A stretch of 47,143 nt of DNA from NCBI GenBank assembly GCA_963711725.1, contig CAVQFO010000001.1:1-47143 (forward strand), given 5' to 3'. Below the pieces are notes generated by a model, which was not told the DNA's origin, did not search any database, and saw only the letters and a program-made list of their open reading frames with translations. This document shows positions 17,169 through 25,812 of this stretch, piece after piece. The translations under genes and the position numbers were made by a program. The number at the start of each line of letters is the position of its first letter. Position 1 is the stretch's first letter. Origin of the DNA: CAVQFO01 sp963711725 (lineage in GTDB: Bacteria > Pseudomonadota > Gammaproteobacteria > Nitrococcales > Aquisalimonadaceae).

Positions 17169-17257
17169 CCTCTTGCCCCCGGCGGGCGAGGGGCAAGAGG
17201 TGAGGGAGATCAATCTCCCCGGTGGATCATCGCTTTAAAGGCGCCCCTGTCGGGCGC
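17169..17257. repeat. Three consecutive hairpins between ygfB and pepP
   Basis: Exact stems: CCTCTTGCCCC (17169-17179) with 17190-17200; GGGAGAT-ca-ATCTCCC (17204-17219); GCGCCC (17241-17246) with GGGCGC (17252-17257). No T-run follows. They may attenuate readthrough into pepP or represent clustered REP-type elements. Confidence 0.55.
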
Positions 17258-17307
17258 ATCATGAGAAAACACCGCGCGGGTCCGGGCCTGCGAGACAGGA
17301 GGAATCA

Positions 17308-18633
17308 ATGCAGCGCGAAGAGCATCAACGGCGTCGCCGGGATCTGATGCAGATCATGGGCGAGGGCGCTATCGCGGTCCTGCCCGCGGCGCCGGAGCAG
17401 CGTCGCAATCGGGATGTGTTCCATCCCTATCGCCAGGACAGCGATTTCCAGTACCTGACCGGCTTTCCGGAGCCGGAGGCCGTGATGGTGCTGGTGCCGG
17501 GTCGTGAGCACGGCGAATACATTCTGTTCTGCCGGGAGCGGGACCCTGACAAGGAGATCTGGGATGGCCCCCGTGCGGGGCAGGACGGCGCCTGCGAGGC
17601 CTACGGCGCCGATGACTCCTTTCCCATTGACGATATCGACGACATCCTGCCCGGTCTGCTGGAAGGGCGGGAAAAGCTTTACTGCAACATGGGCGAGAAT
17701 CCGGAATTCGACCACCAGATCCTGGCCTGGGTGAATCACATCCGCCAGAAGGGGCGGGCCGGTGTGCGGGGTCCGGGGGAGTTCGTGGCCCTGGAGCACG
17801 TGGTACACGAGATGCGCCTGTTCAAGAGCGCCGCCGAGCTTCAGATCATGCGCGACGCGGCGGCCGTGAGCGGCGAGGCGCACCGCCGCGCCATGCAGGT
17901 CTGCCGGCCGGGGCTACGGGAGTACGAGTTGGATGCCGAGTTCATGGGCGTGTTCCGGCGCTACGACGGCTGGCCCGCCTATCCGTCCATCGTCGGCGGC
18001 GGGCGCAATGGCTGCATCCTGCACTACATCGAAAACCGCGACCAACTCCGCGACGGCGATCTGGTGCTGATCGACGCCGGCTGCGAGCTGGAATGCTACG
18101 CCTCGGACGTTACCCGCACGTTTCCCGTGAACGGCCGCTTCAGCCCGGAGCAGGCCGCCGTGTACGAGGTCGTGCTTGCCTCCCAGAAGGCGGCCATCGA
18201 ACAAGTTCGGCCCGGCAATCACTGGAACAGTCCCCACGAGGCCGCCGTGCGCGTGCTCACCGAGGGCCTGGTGGAACTCGGGCTGCTGACGGGCAATGTC
18301 GATGACCTGATCGAGAGTGAGGGCTATCGCCGCTTCTATATGCACCGTACCGGCCATTGGCTGGGCATGGACGTGCACGACGTCGGCGACTACAAGATCG
18401 ACGGCCAGTGGCGCCTGCTGGAACCCGGTATGGTGCTCACCGTGGAGCCGGGGCTCTACATCGCCCCCGACGCCGAGGGCGTGGACCAGCGCTGGCGCGG
18501 CATCGGCATCCGCATCGAGGACGACGTCGCCGTGACCAAATCCGGACATGAGGTGTTGAGCGCTTCGGCTCCCAAGCAAATCGCCGACATCGAGGCCGTG
18601 ATGGCGGAATCCTCCGACGTCGCCGTCGTTTAG
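17308..18633 (+). CDS. pepP: Xaa-Pro aminopeptidase (aminopeptidase P II)
   Basis: 441-aa dimanganese peptidase removing N-terminal residues that precede proline. An N-terminal AMP_N domain is followed by the pita-bread catalytic domain. Metal ligands are visible: Asp in LIDAGCELECY, Asp in ASDVTRTFP, His in MHRTGHWLGMDVHDVG, Glu in TVEPGLYI and Glu in GIRIEDDVAV. GGAGG lies 6 nt before ATG 17308. Its stop TAG overlaps or abuts the ubiH start region, so it heads the pepP-ubiH-ubiI operon. Confidence 0.96.
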   Translation: MQREEHQRRRRDLMQIMGEGAIAVLPAAPEQRRNRDVFHPYRQDSDFQYLTGFPEPEAVMVLVPGREHGEYILFCRERDPDKEIWDGPRAGQDGACEAYGADDSFPIDDIDDILPGLLEGREKLYCNMGENPEFDHQILAWVNHIRQKGRAGVRGPGEFVALEHVVHEMRLFKSAAELQIMRDAAAVSGEAHRRAMQVCRPGLREYELDAEFMGVFRRYDGWPAYPSIVGGGRNGCILHYIENRDQLRDGDLVLIDAGCELECYASDVTRTFPVNGRFSPEQAAVYEVVLASQKAAIEQVRPGNHWNSPHEAAVRVLTEGLVELGLLTGNVDDLIESEGYRRFYMHRTGHWLGMDVHDVGDYKIDGQWRLLEPGMVLTVEPGLYIAPDAEGVDQRWRGIGIRIEDDVAVTKSGHEVLSASAPKQIADIEAVMAESSDVAVV

Positions 18634-18638
18634 TGGCC

Positions 18639-19892
18639 ATGGGGCGAGCACCGATGCAGACACATACGGATTTCGACATCGCCATAGTCGGCGGCGGCAT
18701 GGTGGGTGCGAGCCTGGCCTGTGCGCTGGGCGGCAGCAGGCTCAATGTCGCGGTGATCGAGGCGGTGCCGCTGCCCTCGGCCAGTCAGCCCAGCTACGAT
18801 GAACGCTCCACCGCCCTGGCACCCACCACGCGCCGGATCCTGGAGGCTCTGGGCCTGTGGTCGGCGGTTCGTCCCCACGCGGCCCCCATCCGCGAAATCC
18901 GTGTAAGCGACCGCGGCCGTTTCGGGATGACCCGCATGGACGCCGCCGAAGAGGGGCTGGAGGCGTTGGGCTACGTAGTGCCCAACCGTTGCCTGGGTGA
19001 CGTGTTCGCGGCGCGGTTGGCCGAGTTGGACAATGTGACGCTGATGACCCCCATGACCGTGGAGGCGGTCCGCCAGGAAGAAGACCGGGTGTGCCTGGAC
19101 GTGCGCGGCGAAGGCGAGGCCACGGTCACGGCCCGCCTGGCCGTGGCCGCCGACGGCGCCCGCTCGCGAATGCGGGAGATGATCGGCGTGGACAATAATG
19201 AGCGGGACTACGGCCAGCACGCCGTGGTCTGCAACGTGACCCCGGCCCGGGATCCGGCCGGCCGGGCCTTCGAGCGCTTCACCGAGCGGGGGCCACTTGC
19301 CGTGCTGCCGTTGGATTCCGGGCGCTGCGCGGTGGTCTGGACCCTGCCGCCCGAGGCGGCGGAGCGCGTGGAGGCACTGTCCGACGAGGCCTTTCTCCAG
19401 GAATTGCAGGACTGCTTCGGCTGGCGGCTGGGCCGCTTCCTGCGGGTGGGCAGCCGCGCCGTCTACCCGCTGACGTTATTGCGCAGCCGGGAGTTTCACC
19501 GGGGGCGGGTGGTCATCGTCGGCAACGCCGCCCACACCTTGCATCCCGTGGCCGGTCAGGGCTTCAATCTGGCCCTGCGCGACGTGGCCGAGCTGGCCGA
19601 GCGGGTCTTCGACGCGGCCGACCCCGGCGATTCCGATTTGCTGCAGGGCTACGTCCAGGCCCGCATGGGCGACTATCGCCGCACGGTGGGCTTCACCGAC
19701 GGCCTGGTGCGGCTGTTTTCCCACGCTGCCCCGGGTCTCACCCTGGCACGCAACATGGGCCTGATGGGCATGGAGTTGCTGCCCGGCCTGAAACGCGGCC
19801 TGATGCGCTCGGCCATGGGCCGGGCGGGGCGGTTGTCGCGCCTGGCCCGGGGCGTGCCGCTGGCGACGTCCTCCACGGGAGACGCCTCATGA
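18639..19892 (+). CDS. ubiH: 2-octaprenyl-6-methoxyphenyl hydroxylase
   Basis: About 417-aa flavin monooxygenase hydroxylating C4 of the ubiquinone ring. The FAD Rossmann motif is IVGGGMVGASLA near the N-terminus, the DG motif AADGARSRMREM is mid-protein, and the ribose-binding motif VIVGNAAHTLHPVAGQGFNL (Asn replacing Asp, as usual in UbiH) is followed by LRDVAELAE. Start is uncertain between GTG 18633, ATG 18639 and ATG 18654; 18639 is used. The 3' end overlaps the next gene by 4 nt (ATGA). Confidence 0.92.
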   Translation: MGRAPMQTHTDFDIAIVGGGMVGASLACALGGSRLNVAVIEAVPLPSASQPSYDERSTALAPTTRRILEALGLWSAVRPHAAPIREIRVSDRGRFGMTRMDAAEEGLEALGYVVPNRCLGDVFAARLAELDNVTLMTPMTVEAVRQEEDRVCLDVRGEGEATVTARLAVAADGARSRMREMIGVDNNERDYGQHAVVCNVTPARDPAGRAFERFTERGPLAVLPLDSGRCAVVWTLPPEAAERVEALSDEAFLQELQDCFGWRLGRFLRVGSRAVYPLTLLRSREFHRGRVVIVGNAAHTLHPVAGQGFNLALRDVAELAERVFDAADPGDSDLLQGYVQARMGDYRRTVGFTDGLVRLFSHAAPGLTLARNMGLMGMELLPGLKRGLMRSAMGRAGRLSRLARGVPLATSSTGDAS

Positions 19893-21109
19893 GTGCCCGC
19901 AGCTACGATGTGGTCATCAGCGGCGGCGGCATGGTCGGTCTTCTGCTGGCCTGCGCCCTGGGTCCGTCGGGCATGAAAGTCGCACTGGTGGAGGCCCGCC
20001 AGCCCCCGCGCTGGAGCGCGGCCGAGAACGATCTGCGGGTCTCGGCGGTAACCGTCGCCAGTCGCCGCATATTCGAAAACGTGGGGGTTTGGGACCGGAT
20101 TGAAGCGGCGCGGATCGGGCCCTTTGCGCGAATCGAGGCCTGGGACGCCGCCGGCCGCGGCCGGGTGAGCTTCGACGCCGCCGAGTTGGGCGAGCCCTGG
20201 CTGGGCTACATCGTGGAGAACGGCTTGATCCAATCCACGCTGCTCGATCGCCTTGCCGATTATCCCAACGTCGATTGGTTGTGTCCGGCCAGCGTCGAAA
20301 GCATCGATTTCCCGGATGAGGGCGTCGAACTGACCCTCGAAGACGGCCGCCGGTTGGCAGCGCCCCTGCTGGTGGGCGCCGACGGCGCCCGTTCCTCCGT
20401 GCGCGAGGCCGCGGGAATCGAGGTGGTGACGCGGGACTACGGGCAGTTGGGTATTGTCGCGAACATCAGGACCGAGCAGCCTCATGGCGATACCGCACGC
20501 CAGCGGTTTCTCGACACCGGTCCCCTGGCTTTGCTGCCCCTGTCCGGCGGCGGCTGCTCCATTGTCTGGTCGTGCCGGGAAGATGAGGCGCAACGACTGC
20601 TGGAACTGAGCGATGACGCGTTTGCCGCGGAACTCGAGGCGGCTTCGGAGGGCGTGTTGGGCCGCGTGGTGGAGGTGTCCGCCCGCGCCTCGTTCCCTCT
20701 GCGGCGGCTCCACGCCAAGCGGTATGTGAGCCCCCGGGTCGCGTTGGTGGGCGACGCGGCCCACGTGATCCATCCCCTTGCGGGGCAGGGCGCAAATCTG
20801 GGCTTTCTCGACGCCGCGGCGCTGGCCGAGGTCCTTACTGCCGCCCGCAGTCGCGGCCGGGACCCGGGATCAATAGCGACGCTGCGCCGATACGAGCGCT
20901 GGCGCACCACTGACAACCACCTGATGCAGCGTGCCATGGACGGATTCCACTGGCTGTTCGCCAATGACCGACCGACCCTGGCCGCCGTGCGCAATGCGGG
21001 GCTGATGTTCACCGATCGCCTGCCCGGGGTGAAGCGGCTGTTCATGGATCATGCCATGGGTTTCGGCCGGGACCTGCCTCGCCTGGCCCGCCCGGATCGG
21101 GCCGCCTGA
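19889..21109 (+). CDS. ubiI: UbiH/UbiF/VisC/COQ6-family hydroxylase, probably UbiI
   Basis: 406-aa FAD monooxygenase paralogous to its neighbour. Motifs are VVISGGGMVGLLLACALG, VGADGARSSVREAAG and VALVGDAAHVIHPLAGQGAN with LGFLDAAALAEVL. The GDAAH form and position after ubiH fit UbiI (VisC), which adds the C5 hydroxyl in ubiquinone synthesis; UbiF or a multi-site enzyme cannot be excluded. ATG overlaps the ubiH stop by 4 nt, so the pair is translationally coupled. Confidence 0.85.
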   Translation: MSARSYDVVISGGGMVGLLLACALGPSGMKVALVEARQPPRWSAAENDLRVSAVTVASRRIFENVGVWDRIEAARIGPFARIEAWDAAGRGRVSFDAAELGEPWLGYIVENGLIQSTLLDRLADYPNVDWLCPASVESIDFPDEGVELTLEDGRRLAAPLLVGADGARSSVREAAGIEVVTRDYGQLGIVANIRTEQPHGDTARQRFLDTGPLALLPLSGGGCSIVWSCREDEAQRLLELSDDAFAAELEAASEGVLGRVVEVSARASFPLRRLHAKRYVSPRVALVGDAAHVIHPLAGQGANLGFLDAAALAEVLTAARSRGRDPGSIATLRRYERWRTTDNHLMQRAMDGFHWLFANDRPTLAAVRNAGLMFTDRLPGVKRLFMDHAMGFGRDLPRLARPDRAA

Positions 21110-21171
21110 CCGTCTCCGCTTCGGCCGTTTTCCCGAACCGTTTCTGTTCCGCCTTCATCGGCGCGCGGAGT

Positions 21172-21229
21172 TTGGTGCGCCCTTGGTGGGACAGGTATAG
21201 TAGCGCTTCCCGGAGCGGAGATGCTCCGG
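21172..21229 (+). promoter_or_regulatory. Candidate gcv promoter and leader hairpin
   Basis: TTGGTG (21172-21177) and TATAGT (21196-21201) are separated by 18 bp and lie 83 bp before the gcvT ATG. Just after the expected start site an exact hairpin CCGGAGC (21210-21216) with GCTCCGG (21223-21229) is present. I found no glycine riboswitch core. By eye only. Confidence 0.45.
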
Positions 21230-21284
21230 TTGGTTAGCGGCGCCGCCGTGATTGGACGCACTACAGTCGTGGGAAAGAGGGACG

Positions 21285-22367
21285 ATGGGCAGGCACACGC
21301 CTTTGTACGATACACACGTCGCCGCCGGCGCCAAGATGGTGGATTTTGCCGGCTGGGACATGCCCCTCCACTACGGGTCCCAACTTCAGGAGCATCGGGA
21401 CGTGCGTTCCGGGGCGGGCATGTTCGACGTTTCGCACATGACCGTCGTGGATCTCGCCGGCGACGGTACCGAAGATTTCCTGCGGCATTTGCTCGCCAAC
21501 GACGTCGCCCGCCTGCGCGAGCCCGGCAAGGCGCTGTACAGTTGCATGCTGAACGACGACGGCGGGGTGATCGACGATCTGATCGTGTATTACCTGTCGC
21601 CGGGGCACTACCGAATGGTGGTCAACGCCGCCACGCGGGAGAAGGATCTGGCGTGGCTGCGCCGCCAGGCCGAGCCCTTCGATACCGAGCTGCGGGAGCG
21701 CGACGATCTGGCGATGATCGCCGTTCAGGGCCCTCGCGCCCGGGAGCGGTTTCACGCGGCCGCGCCCCAGGCCGCCGACCGGATCGCCGATCTGCGGCCG
21801 TTTTTTGCCGCGGCGGTGGATGACTGGTTCATTGCCCGAACCGGCTACACCGGCGAGGATGGCTACGAGGTGATCCTCCCCGGCGGCGACGCCGCGGCGC
21901 TTTGGGAAGCGCTGGCCGGTGCCGAGGTGGCGCCTTGCGGTCTGGGTGCGCGGGACAGCCTGCGGCTGGAAGCGGGGCTGGCACTTTACGGCCAGGACAT
22001 GGACGAGACGGTCAGCCCCTTGGAATGCGGCCTGGCCTGGACCGTTGCATGGGAACCCGCGCAACGGGCATTTATCGGGCGCGACGCGCTGGAACGCCAG
22101 CGCGCGGCGGGGGTGGCCCGCCGGCAGGTGGGGCTGGTACTGGATAGTCGGGGTGTGCTGCGCCATGATCAGCCGGTGCACAATGATGCCGGCGGTGTCG
22201 GCGTCATCACCAGCGGCGGGTTCTCGCCGGCCTTGGGGCGTTCCGTGGCCCTGGCGTTGGTTCCCGCCGATACCGGCGATCGCTGCACGGTGGATATCCG
22301 AGAGCGGGAATACCCGGTCCGGGTGGTTCGGCCGCCTTTCGTGCGGCACGGTAAAGTCCTGGTTTAG
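21285..22367 (+). CDS. gcvT: Aminomethyltransferase, glycine cleavage T-protein
   Basis: 360-aa tetrahydrofolate-dependent enzyme that takes the aminomethyl group from H-protein and releases ammonia and 5,10-methylene-THF. ATG 21285 (MGRHTPLYDTHV) follows GAAAGAGG; an in-frame TTG at 21252 is less likely. Family landmarks are MVDFAGWDMPLHYGS, GMFDVSHM, RTGYTGEDGYE and GLGARDSLRLEAGLALYG. First gene of gcvT-gcvH-gcvPA-gcvPB. Confidence 0.96.
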   Translation: MGRHTPLYDTHVAAGAKMVDFAGWDMPLHYGSQLQEHRDVRSGAGMFDVSHMTVVDLAGDGTEDFLRHLLANDVARLREPGKALYSCMLNDDGGVIDDLIVYYLSPGHYRMVVNAATREKDLAWLRRQAEPFDTELRERDDLAMIAVQGPRARERFHAAAPQAADRIADLRPFFAAAVDDWFIARTGYTGEDGYEVILPGGDAAALWEALAGAEVAPCGLGARDSLRLEAGLALYGQDMDETVSPLECGLAWTVAWEPAQRAFIGRDALERQRAAGVARRQVGLVLDSRGVLRHDQPVHNDAGGVGVITSGGFSPALGRSVALALVPADTGDRCTVDIREREYPVRVVRPPFVRHGKVLV

Positions 22368-22480
22368 AGCAAGTTGACAGGCATGCGGGGCGGGTTCGAC
22401 CGCCAGCGAACCGCACCCTTTCCCACAGGTAAACAGCCGGGCCGCCCACGGTGGCCGGACATTCGAGAAGGATGAAAGAA

Positions 22481-22873
22481 ATGAGCGACATCCCGAGCGA
22501 TCTGCGTTACACCAGCACGCACGAGTGGGTCCGTCAGGAGGACGACGGAACGCTGACCGTGGGCATCACCGATCACGCCCAGGAGGCCCTGGGGGATCTG
22601 GTTTTTGTCGAAACTCCGGAAGTGGACGGCGAAGTGGAGGCCAATCAGGCCTGCGCCGTGGTGGAGTCCGTCAAGGCGGCGTCCGATATCTATGCACCGG
22701 TGGCGGGCAGCGTGGTGGATGCCAACGCGGACCTTACCGACGCGCCGGAGTTGGTGAACAACGACCCCTACGGCGAGGGCTGGATCATGAAGATCAAGCC
22801 GACCGACCCGGACAGCTTCGAGGATCTGCTGAGCGCAGACGACTACGACGGGTTGATCGCCGAAGAGGAATAG
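22481..22873 (+). CDS. gcvH: Glycine cleavage system H protein
   Basis: 130-aa lipoyl carrier protein shuttling the aminomethyl intermediate. The lipoylation site is Lys65 in VESVKAASDIYAPV. YTSTHEWVR at the N-terminus and the conserved NDPYGEGWIMKI are present. Start ATG 22481 sits 8 nt after AAGGA; an ATG at 22472 overlaps that site and is rejected. Second gene of the operon. Confidence 0.97.
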   Translation: MSDIPSDLRYTSTHEWVRQEDDGTLTVGITDHAQEALGDLVFVETPEVDGEVEANQACAVVESVKAASDIYAPVAGSVVDANADLTDAPELVNNDPYGEGWIMKIKPTDPDSFEDLLSADDYDGLIAEEE

Positions 22874-22951
22874 CCCTTCCCCATCAAGGCGCACTGGTGC
22901 TTGCCGCCGGTGCGCGATTCATTCGGCGAAAGCAGCGATTCGGAACACCCC

Positions 22952-24322
22952 ATGCCGTTTATCCCTCATACAGACGAAGACGTACGCACCATGCTCGCGG
23001 CCATCGGGGCCCCGGACATCGACGCCTTGTTCGACGAGGTCCCCTCGAACTTGCGCTGTGGCATGCTGAAAGCCCTGCCCGACGGGATGTCCGAAATGGA
23101 GATCACCCGGCTGATGCACCAGCGGGCGGACCAGGACCGGTCCGGCTTGTGTTTCATCGGGGCCGGCGCCTACGAGCACCACGTGCCGGCGGCGGTCTGG
23201 GAGATCACCACCCGCGGCGAGTTCTACAGCGCCTACACGCCCTATCAGGCCGAAGCCAGCCAGGGCACGCTGCAGTTGCTCTACGAATACCAGACCATGA
23301 TGGCCGGGCTGAACGCCATGGACGTGTCCAATGCCTCGCTGTATGACGGCGCCTCGGCCCTGGCCGAAGCGGTGTTGATGGCGGTGCGGGCCAACCGGCG
23401 TTCCAAGTCGCGGCGCATTCTCATGCCGCGCACTGTCCACCCGCTGTATCGCAAGGTCGCGCACGCCATCGTGCACAACCAGGGTATCGAGCTGGTGGAG
23501 CTGGACTACGATCGGGCCACCGGTGTCATCGACCCCGCCTCGCTAGAGGCCTACGCCGGAGACGACGTGGCCGCGGTCGTGATCCCGCAACCGAATTTCT
23601 TCGGCTGCCTGGAGCGGGTGGGGGAGCTCACCGACTGGGCGCACGCCAACGGCGCGTTGGCCATTGGCGTGGTCAATCCGATCTCGCTCGCAGTGCTGGA
23701 ACCCCCGGGGCGTTGGGGCGATTCCGGCGCGGACATCGCCTGCGGCGAGGGCCAGCCGCTGGGCATACCGTTGTCCTCCGGTGGCCCCTATTTCGGCTTC
23801 ATGTGCTGCCGCAAGGCCCACGTCCGGCAGATGCCCGGGCGCATCATCGGCCGGACCGTGGACCTTGAAGGCCGCCAGGGTTTCACGCTGACTCTGCAGG
23901 CGCGTGAACAGCATATCCGCCGCTCCAAGGCCACCTCCAACATCTGCACCAACCAGGGGCTGATGGTTACAGCGGCAACCATTTACCTGTCCTTGCTGGG
24001 CGCCGAAGGCCTTGAGCGGGTCGCCCGGGGCAGTCATGCCAACACCCGCGCCCTGCGCGACGCGCTCTGCGCGCTGGACGGTGTGGAGCCTTTGTTCCTG
24101 GGGCCGTCCTTCCACGAGGCCGCGCTGCGTCTGGATCGCCCGGCGGGAGAGGTGCTGCAGGCCTTGGAGCAGGAGGGGATCATCGGCGGCTACGCCCTGG
24201 ACGATGACTATCCGGAAACCGGTAACGGTCTGTTGGTTTGCGCCACCGAAACCAAGACTGCCGCAGACATCGAACACTACGCCCGGGCCCTGAAACAGGC
24301 CCTGGGCCGCGCCCCGAGGTAG
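22952..24322 (+). CDS. gcvPA: Glycine dehydrogenase (decarboxylating) subunit 1
   Basis: 456-aa N-terminal half of the P-protein as a separate chain. It contains MPFIPHTDEDVRTML, FIGAGAYEHHVPAAV, EFYSAYTPYQAEASQGTLQ and NASLYDGASALAEA, typical of GcvPA, and lacks the PLP lysine as expected. With GcvPB it forms the PLP enzyme that decarboxylates glycine. Start ATG 22952 matches the family N-terminus; the open extension to 22901 is not conserved. It ends 2 nt before the gcvPB ATG. Confidence 0.96.
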   Translation: MPFIPHTDEDVRTMLAAIGAPDIDALFDEVPSNLRCGMLKALPDGMSEMEITRLMHQRADQDRSGLCFIGAGAYEHHVPAAVWEITTRGEFYSAYTPYQAEASQGTLQLLYEYQTMMAGLNAMDVSNASLYDGASALAEAVLMAVRANRRSKSRRILMPRTVHPLYRKVAHAIVHNQGIELVELDYDRATGVIDPASLEAYAGDDVAAVVIPQPNFFGCLERVGELTDWAHANGALAIGVVNPISLAVLEPPGRWGDSGADIACGEGQPLGIPLSSGGPYFGFMCCRKAHVRQMPGRIIGRTVDLEGRQGFTLTLQAREQHIRRSKATSNICTNQGLMVTAATIYLSLLGAEGLERVARGSHANTRALRDALCALDGVEPLFLGPSFHEAALRLDRPAGEVLQALEQEGIIGGYALDDDYPETGNGLLVCATETKTAADIEHYARALKQALGRAPR

Positions 24323-24324
24323 CC

Positions 24325-25809
24325 ATGGCATCGCAGCACGAAACCCTGATCTTCGAACACAGCCGTCCCGGCCGGCGTGCCACCGCCCAGGCGCCCCGCC
24401 AGGCGGGGACCCTGGCGGATATCCCGGCGCAGTTTCGCCGCAGCGAGCGCGCCCTGCTGCCGGAGACCTCCGAGCTCCAGGTGGTGCGCCATTTCACCCG
24501 GCTGTCCCAGCAGAACTTCTCCATCGACACCCAGTTCTATCCGCTCGGTTCCTGCACCATGAAGTACAACCCGCGGGCCAGCAACACGCTGGCCATGCTC
24601 CCGGAATTCCTGGCACGGCATCCACTGGCGCCGGCCTCCGGCGGCCAGGGCTTCATGGCGTGCCTGTATGAGCTACAGGAGATGTTGGCCGAGGTCACCG
24701 GGCTTCAGGGCGTGTGCCTGACGCCCATGGCCGGCGCCCAGGGCGAGTTCGCCGGCGTGGCCATGATTAGGGCCTACCACGACAGCCGGGGCGATACCGC
24801 GCGCACGGAAATCCTTGTGCCCGATGCCGCCCACGGCACCAACCCGGCCACCGCGGTGATGTGCGGCTACAAGGTCCGCGAAATCCCCACCGACGCCGAG
24901 GGAGACGTGGATCTCGCCGCCCTGCGTGAGGCCGTGGGGCCCCAGACTGCTGGAATCATGCTCACCAACCCCTCCACCCTGGGCGTGTTCGAGCGCCGTA
25001 TCCGGGAGATCGCCCAGGTGGTCCATGAGGCGGGCGGCCTTCTGTACTACGACGGCGCCAATCTCAACGCCATTCTGGGCAAGGTGCGCCCCGGCGACAT
25101 GGGCTTCGACGTCATCCACATCAATCTTCACAAGACCTTCTCAACGCCCCACGGCGGTGGCGGTCCGGGTTCGGGTGCCATCGGCGTGGGCAAACGCCTG
25201 CTGCCCTTCATGCCGGTGCCGGTGGTGGGCCGCGACGGCGACCGTTACCGCTGGCTGGACGAGCAGGATTATCCCAAGACCATCGGCCGCCTCAGTGCCT
25301 TCATGGGCAACGCCGGGGTCTTGCTGCGGGCTTATGTGTATGCGCGCATCCTCGGCCGCGAGGGTATGCACCGCGTCGCGGAATATTCCACGCTGAATGC
25401 CAATTACCTGATGGCGCGGCTGCGCCAGGAAGGCTTCCATGTGGCTTTCAAGAACCGCAGAGCCAGCCACGAGTTCATCATCAGCCTCAAACAGGAGGCC
25501 AGGGAACTCGGCGCCACGGCCATGGACTTCGCCAAGCGGCTGCTGGACTATGGCTACCACGCGCCGACCACCTACTTCCCACTGCTGGTGCCCGAGTGCC
25601 TGCTCATCGAGCCCACGGAAACCGAAACCAAGGAAGAACTGGACGGTTTCGTGGCGGCCATGGTGGCCATCCGCGAAGAGGCCCGGGAGGACGTGGAGAA
25701 GCTCAAGGGCGCACCCTACACGCTGCCCGTTCGGCGCCTCGATGACGTCAAGGCGGCCCGCGAACTGGATCTCAAGTGGGAACCCGCGGGAACAAATAAC
25801 GAAGGATAG
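24325..25809 (+). CDS. gcvPB: Glycine dehydrogenase (decarboxylating) subunit 2
   Basis: 494-aa PLP-bearing half of the split P-protein. Lys270 in HINLHKTFSTPHGGGG forms the internal aldimine. FYPLGSCTMKYNP and DAAHGTNPATAVMCGY are family signatures. Start ATG 24325; upstream frame to 24238 is shadow of gcvPA. The two-subunit form is widespread, whereas enteric bacteria have one fused gcvP. Confidence 0.97.
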   Translation: MASQHETLIFEHSRPGRRATAQAPRQAGTLADIPAQFRRSERALLPETSELQVVRHFTRLSQQNFSIDTQFYPLGSCTMKYNPRASNTLAMLPEFLARHPLAPASGGQGFMACLYELQEMLAEVTGLQGVCLTPMAGAQGEFAGVAMIRAYHDSRGDTARTEILVPDAAHGTNPATAVMCGYKVREIPTDAEGDVDLAALREAVGPQTAGIMLTNPSTLGVFERRIREIAQVVHEAGGLLYYDGANLNAILGKVRPGDMGFDVIHINLHKTFSTPHGGGGPGSGAIGVGKRLLPFMPVPVVGRDGDRYRWLDEQDYPKTIGRLSAFMGNAGVLLRAYVYARILGREGMHRVAEYSTLNANYLMARLRQEGFHVAFKNRRASHEFIISLKQEARELGATAMDFAKRLLDYGYHAPTTYFPLLVPECLLIEPTETETKEELDGFVAAMVAIREEAREDVEKLKGAPYTLPVRRLDDVKAARELDLKWEPAGTNNEG

Positions 25810-25812
25810 AAA

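Noticed and set aside
21110..21284. Glycine riboswitch before gcvT
   Set aside because: No tandem aptamer core or conserved G-rich junctions seen, and the leader is too short.
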